A stretch of 64,000 bases of DNA from Bradyrhizobium sp. (GCF_022844465.1 NZ_JALHLP010000008.1:62001-126000); one strand, 5' to 3'. Positions 17,122-26,633 are shown, counted from the stretch's first letter. Notes: a model not told the origin generated them from the letters alone. Translations and numbers: made by a program.

Positions 17122-17411
17122 GATGACGGGGCGTTCCGGTTTCGCTGGTCGATGGCGCAACATGGACCGAAGAACTTTCGGCGGGGTGAATCCAGCGGCC
17201 CAAATCCCGCCGAACCGGCAACTTCCCGGGCTGCGGCTTTGTTGAAATTCTCAACAGGGCGGCAACCAGCGCTTTATTGACAGGCGTCGGCGCTTTGGGC
17301 TCAATGCAATCAGGACATGAGCGAGTTCGGCGTTTGGCGCCCGCCAGCGTGTAGACACAAGATGCGGTAGAGGCGATCGACAGAATCGCCCGGCATCGGG
17401 GGAGGGTTATC

Positions 17412-18287
17412 ATGCTGGACTTCGTTCAGCAGCTGGTGAGTGGTATCGCGCTCGGCTGCGTTTACGGCCTGATCGCGCTCGGCTTTGTGCTTGTTTACAA
17501 GGCAACCGAGGTCGTCAATTTCGCCCAGGGCGACTTGATGATGCTGGGCGGGTTCTTCGCCTTCACGTTCATCGGCATACTTGGTCTCAACTACTGGCTT
17601 GGGTTCGCCGCCGCCGTCATTGCCATGGCCGGGTTCGGCATGCTGGCCGAGCGCGCGGTGGTTCGCCCGATTCTGGGCTACCCGCAATTTTCCATCATCA
17701 TGGCGACGATCGGGCTTGGATACTTCCTGCGCTCCATCGTCGGAATGATCTGGGGCACCGACGATTTCAAGATCGAGACGCCGTTCAGCGACGGCGTGCT
17801 GCGGATCGGTGCGCTGGTGCTGGCCCATGACAAGCTGTCGGTGATCGCGGCGACCATCATCCTGTGCGCGTTGCTCTACCTGTTCTTCAACCGCACCACG
17901 CTCGGCACCGCGATGCGCGCCAGTTCGGAGAACATGCTGGCCGCCTACTACATGGGCATTCCGGTCAAGCGCGTGGTGTCGATCGTGTGGGCGATCAGCG
18001 CGGCGGTGGCGACCGCCGCCGGCGTGCTGCTGGCGCCCATCACCTTCATTCACTCCAATGTCGGCCTGGTGCTGGGATTGAAGGCGTTTCCCGCCGCGGT
18101 GCTCGGTGGCTTCGGCTCGATACCCGGCGCCGTGGTGGGCGGGGTGCTGATCGGTGTGATCGAAAGCATGGCCGGCTTCTACCTGCCGCAAGGCTGGAAG
18201 GACGTCGCGCCCTATATCGTTCTTCTGGTGGTGCTGCTGCTCAAACCCGAAGGCCTGTTCGGTGTCCATATGCGGAAGAAGGTCTGA
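17412..18287 (+). CDS. livH: branched-chain amino acid-type ABC permease (LivH-like)
   Basis: This is a 291-residue inner-membrane permease of the hydrophobic amino-acid uptake (HAAT) family, with about eight hydrophobic helices. The N-terminal run LVSGIALGCVYGLIALGFVL and the cytoplasmic EAA-like loop GTAMRASSENMLAAYYMGIP are characteristic of LivH. It is the first gene of a tight operon (livH-livM-livG-livF, then ligase, then binding protein) and has a GGGAGGG ribosome-binding site before its ATG. The next gene starts within its stop codon (TGATG). The operon may take up something other than leucine; see the ligase entry. Confidence 0.93.
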   Translation: MLDFVQQLVSGIALGCVYGLIALGFVLVYKATEVVNFAQGDLMMLGGFFAFTFIGILGLNYWLGFAAAVIAMAGFGMLAERAVVRPILGYPQFSIIMATIGLGYFLRSIVGMIWGTDDFKIETPFSDGVLRIGALVLAHDKLSVIAATIILCALLYLFFNRTTLGTAMRASSENMLAAYYMGIPVKRVVSIVWAISAAVATAAGVLLAPITFIHSNVGLVLGLKAFPAAVLGGFGSIPGAVVGGVLIGVIESMAGFYLPQGWKDVAPYIVLLVVLLLKPEGLFGVHMRKKV

Positions 18288-19438
18288 TGCGTTTCCTATT
18301 CAAGACGGATTACGAAGACGACATCCGGCTGTTTCCGCACAGCGGCCATTTCGTTTCATACGGCATCCTGCTGGCGTTTCTGGTGGTGGCGCCCTTCGTG
18401 CTTTCCAGCTACCTGGTCAGCCAGCTGGTGTTCGTCTGCATCTACGCCACCGTGGGCGTGGGGCTGATGATCCTCAGCGGCTTCACCGGCCAGGCCTCGC
18501 TGGGACACGCCGCCTTTCTGGCCATCGGCGCCTACACGGCGGGATATCTGCAGCAGTACGATGTCCCTTTTTTAGTCTATTTCCTGGCCGCCGGGTTGCT
18601 GACGGGTACGATCGGCGCGCTGGTCGGGTTCCCGGCGTTACGGCTGCAAGGCATCTACCTCGTCATTGCGACGATCTCCTTCGCCTTTATCGTCGAGGAA
18701 GTGCTGGCCCGCTGGGAAAGCGTCACCCACGGCAATGAGGGCATGCGGGTCAAGACCCTGAGCATGTTCGGCTTCACGGTGCCGCGCGACGGCCCGACCT
18801 TCTACTTCCTGTGCCTGGGGGTGTTGATTCTGGCCATCATCGGCACCCTCAATCTGCTGCGCTCGCCGACCGGTCGCGCCTTTCTCGCGATCCGCGACAG
18901 CGAAACGGCGGCGCGCAGCATGGGCGTCAACGTCTCGCTCTACAAGGTGAAGTCGTTTGCGATCAGCGCGGCGATCACGGGGTTCGCAGGCGTCCTGTTC
19001 GCGCACAAGCTGTCGTTCATCAGCCCGGAAATGTTCACGCTGCTGCTCTCGATCGAGTTCATCATCGTGATCCTGATCGGCGGCACTTTCAGCCTGCACG
19101 GCGCGGTGCTGGGTGCGATCTTCCTGGTCATGATCGATCCGTTCCTGACCTATCTCAAGGACGACCTGCCCGGCATCATCGCCGGCGTCGCCGCGGCGTT
19201 CGGCGCCGGCAGCGCGACCGTGGCGAAGATCCAGAGCAACGTCGCCGCCGTCGCATCCGCCAATGGCCTCAAGGGCGCGATCTATGGAGTGATCATCGTG
19301 CTGTTCGTGCTGTTCGAGCCGCTCGGCCTGTACGGGCGCTGGCTGAAGATCAAGTTGTTCTTCCAGCTGTTCCCGCTCTACAAGCGCGCCACCTTCAAGC
19401 GCCAGAAGATCTACGTGAAATCGGAGCGGAACCGATGA
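18287..19438 (+). CDS. livM: branched-chain amino acid-type ABC permease (LivM-like)
   Basis: This is a 383-residue permease, partner of LivH in the HAAT system. The family core is visible: GLMILSGFTGQASLGHAAFLAIGAY, then LRLQGIYLVIATISFAF and the ATPase-contact loop GRAFLAIRDSETAARSMGVN. Membrane segments extend to about residue 350, with a basic C-terminus. It starts inside the livH stop codon (1-nt overlap) and its own stop overlaps the livG start (ATGA). This indicates tight translational coupling across the operon. Start choice is certain because no other ATG fits the overlap. Confidence 0.93.
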   Translation: MRFLFKTDYEDDIRLFPHSGHFVSYGILLAFLVVAPFVLSSYLVSQLVFVCIYATVGVGLMILSGFTGQASLGHAAFLAIGAYTAGYLQQYDVPFLVYFLAAGLLTGTIGALVGFPALRLQGIYLVIATISFAFIVEEVLARWESVTHGNEGMRVKTLSMFGFTVPRDGPTFYFLCLGVLILAIIGTLNLLRSPTGRAFLAIRDSETAARSMGVNVSLYKVKSFAISAAITGFAGVLFAHKLSFISPEMFTLLLSIEFIIVILIGGTFSLHGAVLGAIFLVMIDPFLTYLKDDLPGIIAGVAAAFGAGSATVAKIQSNVAAVASANGLKGAIYGVIIVLFVLFEPLGLYGRWLKIKLFFQLFPLYKRATFKRQKIYVKSERNR

Positions 19439-20193
19439 GTTACTTCCGCGCCGACAATTTGTCCCTGCACTTCGGCGGCCTCAAGGCGGTCGACTCGGTC
19501 AGTTTTGCGGTGGAGAAGGGCGAAATTCTCTCGATCATCGGCCCCAACGGCGCCGGAAAGAGCTCGATCTTCAACCTGATCTCGCGCATTTACCCGCCAA
19601 CCTCTGGCAGGATATTCTTTGAAGATCAGGACATCACCCAGCAGCCGGCCTACGACATCGCGAAACTGGGCATCGCCCGCACGTTCCAGAACATCGAATT
19701 GTTCGAGAACTCGTCGGTGCTGAGCAACCTGCTGGTCGGCCGCCACCGGCATTCCACCACGCAGTTGTGGCAGGAATTCCTGTTCCTGCCGAGCGTGCGG
19801 GCGAGCGAGAAAGTCCACCGCCGCCGCGTCGAGCAGGTGATCGAATTCCTTGACCTCGAAGCCTATCGCGACAAGCTGATCTCCGGGCTGCCCTACGGCG
19901 TTCGTAAGGTGATCGAGCTGGCGCGGGCGCTGTGCTCCGAGCCGAAGCTGATCCTGCTGGACGAGCCGTCGTCCGGGCTCAACGTCGAGGAGACCACCGA
20001 CATGTCGTTCTGGATCCGCGACATGAAGACCGAACTCGGCATCACTGTGCTGATGGTCGAACACGACATGTCGCTGGTGAACCGGGTCTCCGACCGGGTG
20101 ATTGCGCTCAACTACGGCCGCGTCATCGCGATGGGGACGCCATCGGAGGTGCAGCGCCATCCCGACGTCGTTGCCGCCTATCTCGGCGCATGA
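19435..20193 (+). CDS. livG: HAAT-family ABC ATPase (LivG-like)
   Basis: This is a 252-residue cytoplasmic ATPase. It has Walker A GPNGAGKSSIFNL around residue 38, Q-loop TFQNIELF, a signature-like PYGVRKVIELARAL (LivG proteins often deviate from LSGGQ), Walker B LILLDEPSSGLN and MVEHDM at the H-loop. With LivF it energises uptake through LivHM. Its start overlaps the livM stop by four bases, and livF follows after 10 bp. The ending VVAAYLGA is typical of LivG. Confidence 0.94.
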   Translation: MSYFRADNLSLHFGGLKAVDSVSFAVEKGEILSIIGPNGAGKSSIFNLISRIYPPTSGRIFFEDQDITQQPAYDIAKLGIARTFQNIELFENSSVLSNLLVGRHRHSTTQLWQEFLFLPSVRASEKVHRRRVEQVIEFLDLEAYRDKLISGLPYGVRKVIELARALCSEPKLILLDEPSSGLNVEETTDMSFWIRDMKTELGITVLMVEHDMSLVNRVSDRVIALNYGRVIAMGTPSEVQRHPDVVAAYLGA

Positions 20194-20203
20194 GGATGAT
20201 GCC

Positions 20204-20983
20204 ATGAGCGCTGCCGACATCATCCTGAAGCTCAGCAATATCGAGAGCTATTACGGGCCGATCATGGCGATCCGCGGCATCAGCCTCGAGGTGCCGCGCG
20301 GCCGCATCGTCACCTTGCTCGGGGCCAACGGCGCCGGCAAGACCACCGTTCTCAAGACCATTTCCGGCATTCTCGATCCCCAGAAGGGCTCGATCGAATT
20401 CATGGGAAAACCGATCCAGAGCATGGAGGCCGACAAGATCGTGCGGCTCGGCGTCAGCCATGTGCCGGAGGGACGCGAGGTGTTCCCGTTCCTTTCGGTG
20501 CGCGAGAACCTGATGATGGGCGCCTATCCGCGCCGCGACCGCGACGGCGTCGCCGAGGATCTCGAGCGCGTCTATGGGTACTTCCCGCGGTTGAAGGAGC
20601 GGATCAACCAGCCGGCCGGGCAGCTTTCCGGCGGCGAGCAGCAGATGCTGGCGATCGGGCGGGCGCTGATGAACCGTCCGACCCTGCTTTTGCTGGACGA
20701 GCCGTCGCTCGGCCTGTCGCCGATCCTGGTGAGGGAAATATTTACCATCATCAAGCGCGTCAACGAGGAGCAGGGCATGTCGATCCTGCTGGTCGAACAG
20801 AACGCCAAGGTGGCGCTGGAAACCGCCCATTACGGCTATGTACTGGAAATCGGCCGGGTCGTCATGAACGACACCTGCGAGCGGCTGATGGGTTCCAAGG
20901 ACATCCAGGAGTTCTATCTCGGCGCCAAGGAAGAGGGCGCCCGCGGCGAACGGCGCTGGAAAAAGAAGAAAACCTGGCGCTAA
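20204..20983 (+). CDS. livF: HAAT-family ABC ATPase (LivF-like)
   Basis: This is a 259-residue ATPase with Walker A GANGAGKTT near residue 38, the LivF-typical SHVPEGREVFPFLSVRENLM, signature LSGGEQQMLAIGRALM, Walker B LLLLDEPSLGLSP and LLVEQNA. It pairs with LivG. GAGGATGATGCC between the genes supplies the ribosome-binding site. The C-terminus is extended by about 15 basic residues ending KKKKTWR, longer than Escherichia LivF. The gene is followed by a 120-bp gap and then the acyl-CoA ligase. Confidence 0.94.
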   Translation: MSAADIILKLSNIESYYGPIMAIRGISLEVPRGRIVTLLGANGAGKTTVLKTISGILDPQKGSIEFMGKPIQSMEADKIVRLGVSHVPEGREVFPFLSVRENLMMGAYPRRDRDGVAEDLERVYGYFPRLKERINQPAGQLSGGEQQMLAIGRALMNRPTLLLLDEPSLGLSPILVREIFTIIKRVNEEQGMSILLVEQNAKVALETAHYGYVLEIGRVVMNDTCERLMGSKDIQEFYLGAKEEGARGERRWKKKKTWR

Positions 20984-21103
20984 CGGTCGCAGGCAAGAGC
21001 ATGGCGTTCCCGGCGACTTCGAGCTAAATTCAGGCCCTGCTTCGAGAAAAGACCGGTTGGTAAGCTGGCGCCTGAGGCAGGCGATAGAGGGAGGAAGACA
21101 AGC

Positions 21104-22942
21104 ATGGCCGGACCGGCAGTTGTGACGGTCGCCGACACGATCGCGAAGAGTTTTCTGCTCGCCGTGGAAACCCGCGGCGACCGCCCCGCGATCCGCGAGA
21201 AGAAATTCGGCATCTGGCAGCCGACCAGCTGGCGCGAATGGCTGCAGATTTCCAAGGACATCGCCTATGGCCTGCACGACATAGGCTTCAGGCCCGGCGA
21301 CGTCGCCTCGATCATCGCCAACGCGGTGCCGGAATGGGTTTATGCCGATATGGGCATCCTGTGCGCCGGCGGCGTTTCGTCCGGAATCTATCCGACGGAC
21401 TCGGCTGTGCAGGTCGAGTATCTGATCAACGATTCCGCGACCAAGGTGGTCTTTGCCGAGGACGAGGAGCAGCTCGACAAGATCCTGTCGTGCCGCGCGC
21501 GTTGCCCGACCCTGCAGAAGATCGTCGTGTTCGACATGGAAGGCCTGGGCGGCTTCATCGACCCGATGGTGCTGTCGCTGGCCGAATTCACTGCCCTTGG
21601 GCGCAACCACGCCCAGGGCAATGAGGCGCTGTGGGACCGGATGATCGACAGCCGTGGCGTCAACGACCTCGCCATTCTGGTCTATACGTCGGGCACGACG
21701 GGGCCGCCAAAGGGTGCGATGCATTCCAATCGCAGCGTGACGTACCAGATGCGCCATGCCAACGACCTGTTTCCGTCCACCGACGCCGAAGAACGGCTGG
21801 TTTTCCTGCCGCTCTGTCATGTCGCCGAGCGGGTCGGCGGTTACTACATATCGCTGGCGCTGGGGTCGGTGATGAACTTCGCCGAAAGCCCGGAAACGGT
21901 GCCGGACAATTTGCGCGAGGTGCAGCCGACCGCCTTTCTCGCGGTGCCGCGAATCTGGGAGAAGTTCTATTCCGGGACCACGATCGCGCTGAAGGACGCG
22001 ACCGCGTTCCAGAACTGGATGTACCGCAAAGCGCTCGCCATCGGCCATCGCATGACCGAGTACAGGCTGCAGGGCGACACCCCGCCATGGTGGTTGCGGC
22101 TGGCCAATGGCGCCGCCTATTATCTGGTGTTCCGCAATATCCGTCGCATGCTCGGGCTCGATCGTTGCCGGGTCGCCTTTACCGGCGCGGCGCCGATCGC
22201 CCCGGATTTGATTCGCTGGTATCTGGCGCTCGGCCTCGACATGCGCGAGGTCTACGGCCAGACCGAAAACTGCGGCGTCGCCACGTTGATGCCGTCCGAG
22301 CGCATCAAGCTTGGTTCGGTCGGCAAGGCCGCGCCATGGGGCGAGGTCGCGATCTCACCGCAGGGCGAAATCCTGATCAAGGGCGATTTCCTGTTCATGG
22401 GCTACCTGAACCAGCCGGAAAAGACCGCTGAAACCATCGACAGCAGGGGATGGCTCCATACCGGCGATGTCGGCTCGATCGACAATGAAGGCTTCGTCAA
22501 GATCACCGACCGGATGAAGGACATCATCATCACGTCAGGCGGCAAGAACATCACGCCGTCGGAGATCGAGAATCAGCTCAAGTTCTCGCCCTACGTCTCC
22601 GACGCCGTGGTGATCGGCGACAAGCGGCCCTATCTGACCTGCCTGCTCATGATCGACCAGGAAAATGTCGAGAAGTTCGCGCAGGACCACGATATTCCGT
22701 TCACCAATTACGCCAGCCTGTGTCGGGCGCCGGCGATCCAGAGCCTGATCCAGCGCGAGATCGAGGCGGTCAACGTCAACTTTGCGCGGGTCGAGACCAT
22801 CAAGAAGTTCTTCCTGATCGAACGCCAGCTGACGCCCGAGGATGAGGAACTGACGCCGACCATGAAGCTGAAACGCAGTTTCGTGAACAAGCGTTACGCG
22901 GCCGAGATCGAGGCCATGTACAGCGAACGGGCGGTGGCGTAG
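21104..22942 (+). CDS. long-chain/aromatic acyl-CoA ligase (AMP-binding)
   Basis: This is a 612-residue adenylate-forming enzyme that activates a carboxylic acid to its CoA thioester. The P-loop YTSGTTGPPKGAMHSN lies around residue 196, followed by YGQTENCG (A5) and GWLHTGDVGSIDNEGFVKIT, then the RMKDIIITSGGKNI segment. The C-terminal lysine is in TPTMKLKRSF. The overall layout matches FadD-like long-chain ligases. It sits inside the Liv-type operon, between livF and the binding protein, with a strong GAGGGAGGAAG ribosome-binding site. This suggests that the transporter imports a fatty or aromatic acid that is immediately activated, as in several Alphaproteobacteria; that link is inference. 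Confidence 0.92.
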   Translation: MAGPAVVTVADTIAKSFLLAVETRGDRPAIREKKFGIWQPTSWREWLQISKDIAYGLHDIGFRPGDVASIIANAVPEWVYADMGILCAGGVSSGIYPTDSAVQVEYLINDSATKVVFAEDEEQLDKILSCRARCPTLQKIVVFDMEGLGGFIDPMVLSLAEFTALGRNHAQGNEALWDRMIDSRGVNDLAILVYTSGTTGPPKGAMHSNRSVTYQMRHANDLFPSTDAEERLVFLPLCHVAERVGGYYISLALGSVMNFAESPETVPDNLREVQPTAFLAVPRIWEKFYSGTTIALKDATAFQNWMYRKALAIGHRMTEYRLQGDTPPWWLRLANGAAYYLVFRNIRRMLGLDRCRVAFTGAAPIAPDLIRWYLALGLDMREVYGQTENCGVATLMPSERIKLGSVGKAAPWGEVAISPQGEILIKGDFLFMGYLNQPEKTAETIDSRGWLHTGDVGSIDNEGFVKITDRMKDIIITSGGKNITPSEIENQLKFSPYVSDAVVIGDKRPYLTCLLMIDQENVEKFAQDHDIPFTNYASLCRAPAIQSLIQREIEAVNVNFARVETIKKFFLIERQLTPEDEELTPTMKLKRSFVNKRYAAEIEAMYSERAVA

Positions 22943-23035
22943 CCAAGCGGAACTTGAAGCAGTGTTTTCGGAAGCGGCGAAGGACCGAGACGGCCCCCCC
23001 TTCGCCCCACACGGGCCAACAAGGAGGATGTTGCA

Positions 23036-24235
23036 ATGTCGAAATCGTTAAGGGCGTTGGGCCTTGCGGTGAGCGCCCTTGCGCTGACCCAGCTGCCGGC
23101 CGCAGCCCAGACCAAGATCACCAATGAAGGCATCTCGGCGACCGAGATCGTCATCGGCACCCACCAGGACCTGTCCGGTCCGATCAAGGTCTGGGGCGTT
23201 CCGGTGTCCAACGGCATGAAGATGGCGGTGGAGGAAATCAACGCCGCCGGCGGCATCCACGGCCGCAAGATCCGCATGATCCTGGAAGACAGCGGCTACG
23301 ATCCGAAGCGCGCGGTGCTGGCGTCGCAGAAGATGGTCGAGCGCGACAAGATCTTCGCCATGGTCGGTCCGATGGGCTCGCCCACCGTGCTGGCCGCCCA
23401 GGACATCCTGTTCGACGCCGGCGTGATGCAGCTGTTCCCGCTGACGGCCGCCGAATTCACCTTCAAGTTCGATCCGGCCAAGCCGCAGGAAAGGCTGAAG
23501 TTCAACAATTTGCTGCCCTACGTCGAGAGCACGCGCGCGGCGGTCAAGTACATGATCGAGGGAAAGAACTTCAAGAAGCCCTGCATCATGCACCAGGACG
23601 ACGAATACGGAAAGAACGTGCTTGACGGCTTCAACCAGCAGGTTGCGGCGATGAAGCTGACGGCGGCCTCCATCACCAGCTACAAGCGCGGCGCCTCCGA
23701 CTTCAGCGCGCAGATCGCCAAGATGAAGGCCGATGGTTGCGACATGGTCGTGCTCGGCACGGTGATCCGCGAAACCATCGGCGCGATGGGCGAGGCCAAG
23801 AAGCTCGGCTGGGACGTTACCTTCCTCGGCGCCACGCCCACCAACGTGCTGGAAGTGCCGGCGCTCGGCAAGGATGCGGTCGAAGGCCTCTACGCGGCTT
23901 CCGGCTTCGAAATCCCCTACGAGGATACGGCGAAGGGCAAGGTCAAGGATTGGCTTGCCAACTACAAGAAGATGTTCGGCACCGACGCCAACACGCAGGC
24001 GATCATCGGCTACAACGCCATCATGACCTTTGCCTTCTACGCCAACAAGGCCGGCAAGGACCTGACCGGGCAGAAGATGATGGATGCGCTGGAATCCGGC
24101 GACAAGTTCCTCGATATCTTCAACTCGCCGCCGACCAAGTTCTCCAAGACCGATCACCTCGCCAATACCATTACCCAGGTCCAGCAGATCAAGAACGGCC
24201 GCTGGGTGCTGGTAAAGGAAGGCTTGATGTTCTGA
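23036..24235 (+). CDS. HAAT-family periplasmic substrate-binding protein (LivK-like)
   Basis: This is a 399-residue type I periplasmic binding protein with a signal peptide (MSKSLRALGLAVSALALTQL, cleavage near AAA/QTK). The mature part starts with the typical GISATEIVIGTHQDLSGPIK, and has GVPVSNGMKMAVEEINAAGG and YDPKRAVLASQKMVERDKIF. It captures the solute for LivHM-LivGF. AAGGAGG precedes the ATG. It is the last gene of the operon and is followed by a strong terminator. Aromatic acid- and fatty acid-binding members of this family look alike, so the ligand is not assigned. Confidence 0.92.
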   Translation: MSKSLRALGLAVSALALTQLPAAAQTKITNEGISATEIVIGTHQDLSGPIKVWGVPVSNGMKMAVEEINAAGGIHGRKIRMILEDSGYDPKRAVLASQKMVERDKIFAMVGPMGSPTVLAAQDILFDAGVMQLFPLTAAEFTFKFDPAKPQERLKFNNLLPYVESTRAAVKYMIEGKNFKKPCIMHQDDEYGKNVLDGFNQQVAAMKLTAASITSYKRGASDFSAQIAKMKADGCDMVVLGTVIRETIGAMGEAKKLGWDVTFLGATPTNVLEVPALGKDAVEGLYAASGFEIPYEDTAKGKVKDWLANYKKMFGTDANTQAIIGYNAIMTFAFYANKAGKDLTGQKMMDALESGDKFLDIFNSPPTKFSKTDHLANTITQVQQIKNGRWVLVKEGLMF

Positions 24236-24289
24236 CGGAGCGTCTTGCTCCCAGGGCGAAGGGCTAACGACAGAGACTGAAACGACAAA

Positions 24290-24324
24290 GGGCTGCGCGA
24301 CGATCGCGCAGCCCTATTGCTTTT
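24290..24324 (+). terminator. rho-independent terminator of the liv-type operon
   Basis: An 11-bp perfect stem GGGCTGCGCGA (24290-24300) / TCGCGCAGCCC (24304-24314) with a CGA loop is followed by TATTGCTTTT. Position about 55 bp after the binding-protein stop fits operon termination. Confidence 0.85.
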
Positions 24325-24329
24325 GCGCT

Positions 24330-24454
24330 GTCATTCCGGGGCGATGCGAAGCATCGAACTATGGTGCGCAATTGCGCACCTGAGAATCTCGAGATCCCCC
24401 GATGCGCAATTGCGCATCTGAGGTCTGGTGCTTGCGCACCATCCCGGAATGACG
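24330..24454. repeat. dispersed palindromic repeat, family A, composite copy
   Basis: The element is bounded by GTCATTCCGGG and CATCCCGGAATGAC. It contains two core palindromes, GGTGCGCAATTGCGCACC and GATGCGCAATTGCGCATC, plus TCTCGAGAT. Two further copies lie at 58564-58666 and 63561-63662, each with one core. This copy looks like a fusion of the two variants. Confidence 0.85.
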
Positions 24455-24461
24455 CTTCGCG

Positions 24462-26633
24462 TCACTTCGGCCGCACCGCGTCCGCGGTGCCCTGGATGAA
24501 GGCCTGCAGCTTGGGAATGTCCTCCTCCTTCAGCTTGCCGGTGAAATCCGGCATTCCCTTGTCGCGGAACGGGCCGTTGAAAACGAAGTTCTTCAAATTG
24601 GCGATGGCCTCGGTCGAGACATAGCCGAGATTGCGGACATTGCCGCCCTTGTCGACGCCGGGCACGCCGTGGCATTGGGCGCAGGCGGCGACATAGATCG
24701 CGGTGCCTTCGGGAACATCCTTCGGGTCATACTTGATCCCCTTCAACAGCCCCTCGGTCTGGTACTTCACGAAAGTCGGCAGCGGCCCCTTGCCGCCGAT
24801 CGCGAAAGTGTAGACCGTGCCCGGACTCTGCAATTCGGTCGCGCGTTGCGACATGCCGAATACGCCGCCCCAGCCGACCGCGATCGACACATATTGCTCG
24901 CCGTCGATCATGTAGGTCGAGGCCGCCGCGACCACGCCGGTGCCGGTCGGAGATTCCCAGAGCTTCTCGCCTGTGGTGGCATTGTAGGCGATGAAGCGCC
25001 CGTCGGCGGTGCCCTGGAACACCAGATTTCCGGCCGTGGTCAGCGTGCCGCCGTTCCACGGCGCGACGTGTTCGACGCGCCAGGCCTCCTTCTGCTTGAT
25101 GGGATCCCATGCCAGCAGCCGTCCGAACGCCGGCGCCTTCGGCGGCGTGCCGTTCAGCACGAAGCCAACGTTCCATCCGGCCGCGGAAGCGAATTTGCCC
25201 GGCGCCTGGGCGTTATGGGTCAGGCTTTTCTCTGGCGTCAGGTTGACCGGCACGCCCTGCGCCGGCAGGTAAACCAGGCCGGTCTGCGGATTGAACGACA
25301 TCGGGTGCCAGTTATGGGCGCCGTACGGGCCGGGAATGCTGTCATAGGGGGCGTCCCCGCGCGCCTCCTTGACTTCGATCGGGCGGCCGTTGGCGTCGTA
25401 GCCGGTCGCCCAGTTCACATCGACGAAGTTCTTGGCCGAGATGAACTTGCCGTTGGTGCGGTCGACGACGAAGAAGAAGCCGTTCTTTGGCGCATGCAGG
25501 ATGACCTTGCGCGGTGCGCCGTCGATGGTGAGGTCGGCCAGGATCATCGGCTGGGTGGAGGTGTAATCCCAGTGATCGCCGGGGGTTTGCTGATAGTGCC
25601 AGACATACTTTCCGGTGTCGGCGTTCAGCGCGACCAGCGACGCCAGATAGAGATTGTCGCCGCCCGCGGGGCTGCGCAGGTCACGATTCCAGGGCGAGCC
25701 GTTGCCGGTGCCGATATAGACGAGATTCAACTCGGGATCGAAGGTGATGGTGTCCCAGACCGTTCCGCCGCCGCCGTTGATCCAGTACTTGCCGGCGGGA
25801 TCCCAGGTCTTGGCCGCGGCCGCCATCGATTCATCCTCGAACGGCTTTGCGGGGTCGCCGGGAACGGTGAACCAGCGCCATGCCTGGTTGCCGGTCTCGG
25901 CGTCGTAGGCGGTGACATAGCCGCGCACGCCGTATTCGGCGCCGCCATTGCCGATGACGACCTTGCCGTTGAACACGCGCGGCGCGCCGGTGATGGTGTA
26001 GGCGGGTTCCTTGCTGATCAGCGTGTCCTTTTCCCAGGCCACCTTGCCGGTGACCGCGTCGAGCGCGACCAGCCGCCCGTCATAGACGCCGACAAAGACC
26101 TTTCCCTTCCACAGCGCGACGCCGCGATTGACGACATCGCAGCACCCCTTGTAGCCCTTCTCGCGGTCGATCTTCGGATCGTAGGTCCACAGCCGTTTGC
26201 CGGTGCGGGCGTCGATGGCATGCACCACGCTCCATGACGCGGTCAGATACATGATGCCGTCGACCACGACCGGCGTCGCTTCGACCCCGCGGGACGATTC
26301 GAGCGGATAGCTCCACACCAGCCCGAGATTCCTGACGTTGTCGGCGTTGATCTTGTTGAGCTTGGAAAAGCGGGTTTCGGCATAGTCGAGGCCGATGGTC
26401 GGCCAGTCATTCGACGTGGCGGTGTTGGCCTTGATCGATGCACCATCGACAGCGGAGGTAACGCTTCTGATATGGTCGGGCGAACCCTTGGCGGGAGCCT
26501 GCGCCAGCGCGCCGCCGCCGCATAGCGTAAAGCCTACGCCGATGGCGATCGCGGTCCGCGCCAGGCGATGTAGGGACAAGAAGGTTTCAGGAAAAAAGCG
26601 GCAAAACGAATCGACGCGCAACGATTGTGTCAT
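24462..26633 (-). CDS. PQQ-dependent alcohol dehydrogenase with C-terminal cytochrome c domain
   Basis: This is a 723-residue periplasmic quinohaemoprotein of the methanol/ethanol dehydrogenase family, with a signal peptide ending near residue 45 (GGALAQA). The eight-bladed propeller shows the vicinal disulfide pair C164-C165 (GCCDVVNRG) that covers PQQ, the repeated AxDxxTGKxxW W-motifs, and GDNLYLASLVALNADTGKYVW. The C-terminus carries a haem c site CAQCH (651-655) with an axial Met candidate in KGMPDFTG. This two-domain layout is that of type II quinohaemoprotein alcohol dehydrogenases. GGGGAGGAATGAG decides the start. No PQQ biosynthesis genes or cytochrome partners are nearby. Confidence 0.93.
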   Translation of the reverse strand: MTQSLRVDSFCRFFPETFLSLHRLARTAIAIGVGFTLCGGGALAQAPAKGSPDHIRSVTSAVDGASIKANTATSNDWPTIGLDYAETRFSKLNKINADNVRNLGLVWSYPLESSRGVEATPVVVDGIMYLTASWSVVHAIDARTGKRLWTYDPKIDREKGYKGCCDVVNRGVALWKGKVFVGVYDGRLVALDAVTGKVAWEKDTLISKEPAYTITGAPRVFNGKVVIGNGGAEYGVRGYVTAYDAETGNQAWRWFTVPGDPAKPFEDESMAAAAKTWDPAGKYWINGGGGTVWDTITFDPELNLVYIGTGNGSPWNRDLRSPAGGDNLYLASLVALNADTGKYVWHYQQTPGDHWDYTSTQPMILADLTIDGAPRKVILHAPKNGFFFVVDRTNGKFISAKNFVDVNWATGYDANGRPIEVKEARGDAPYDSIPGPYGAHNWHPMSFNPQTGLVYLPAQGVPVNLTPEKSLTHNAQAPGKFASAAGWNVGFVLNGTPPKAPAFGRLLAWDPIKQKEAWRVEHVAPWNGGTLTTAGNLVFQGTADGRFIAYNATTGEKLWESPTGTGVVAAASTYMIDGEQYVSIAVGWGGVFGMSQRATELQSPGTVYTFAIGGKGPLPTFVKYQTEGLLKGIKYDPKDVPEGTAIYVAACAQCHGVPGVDKGGNVRNLGYVSTEAIANLKNFVFNGPFRDKGMPDFTGKLKEEDIPKLQAFIQGTADAVRPK

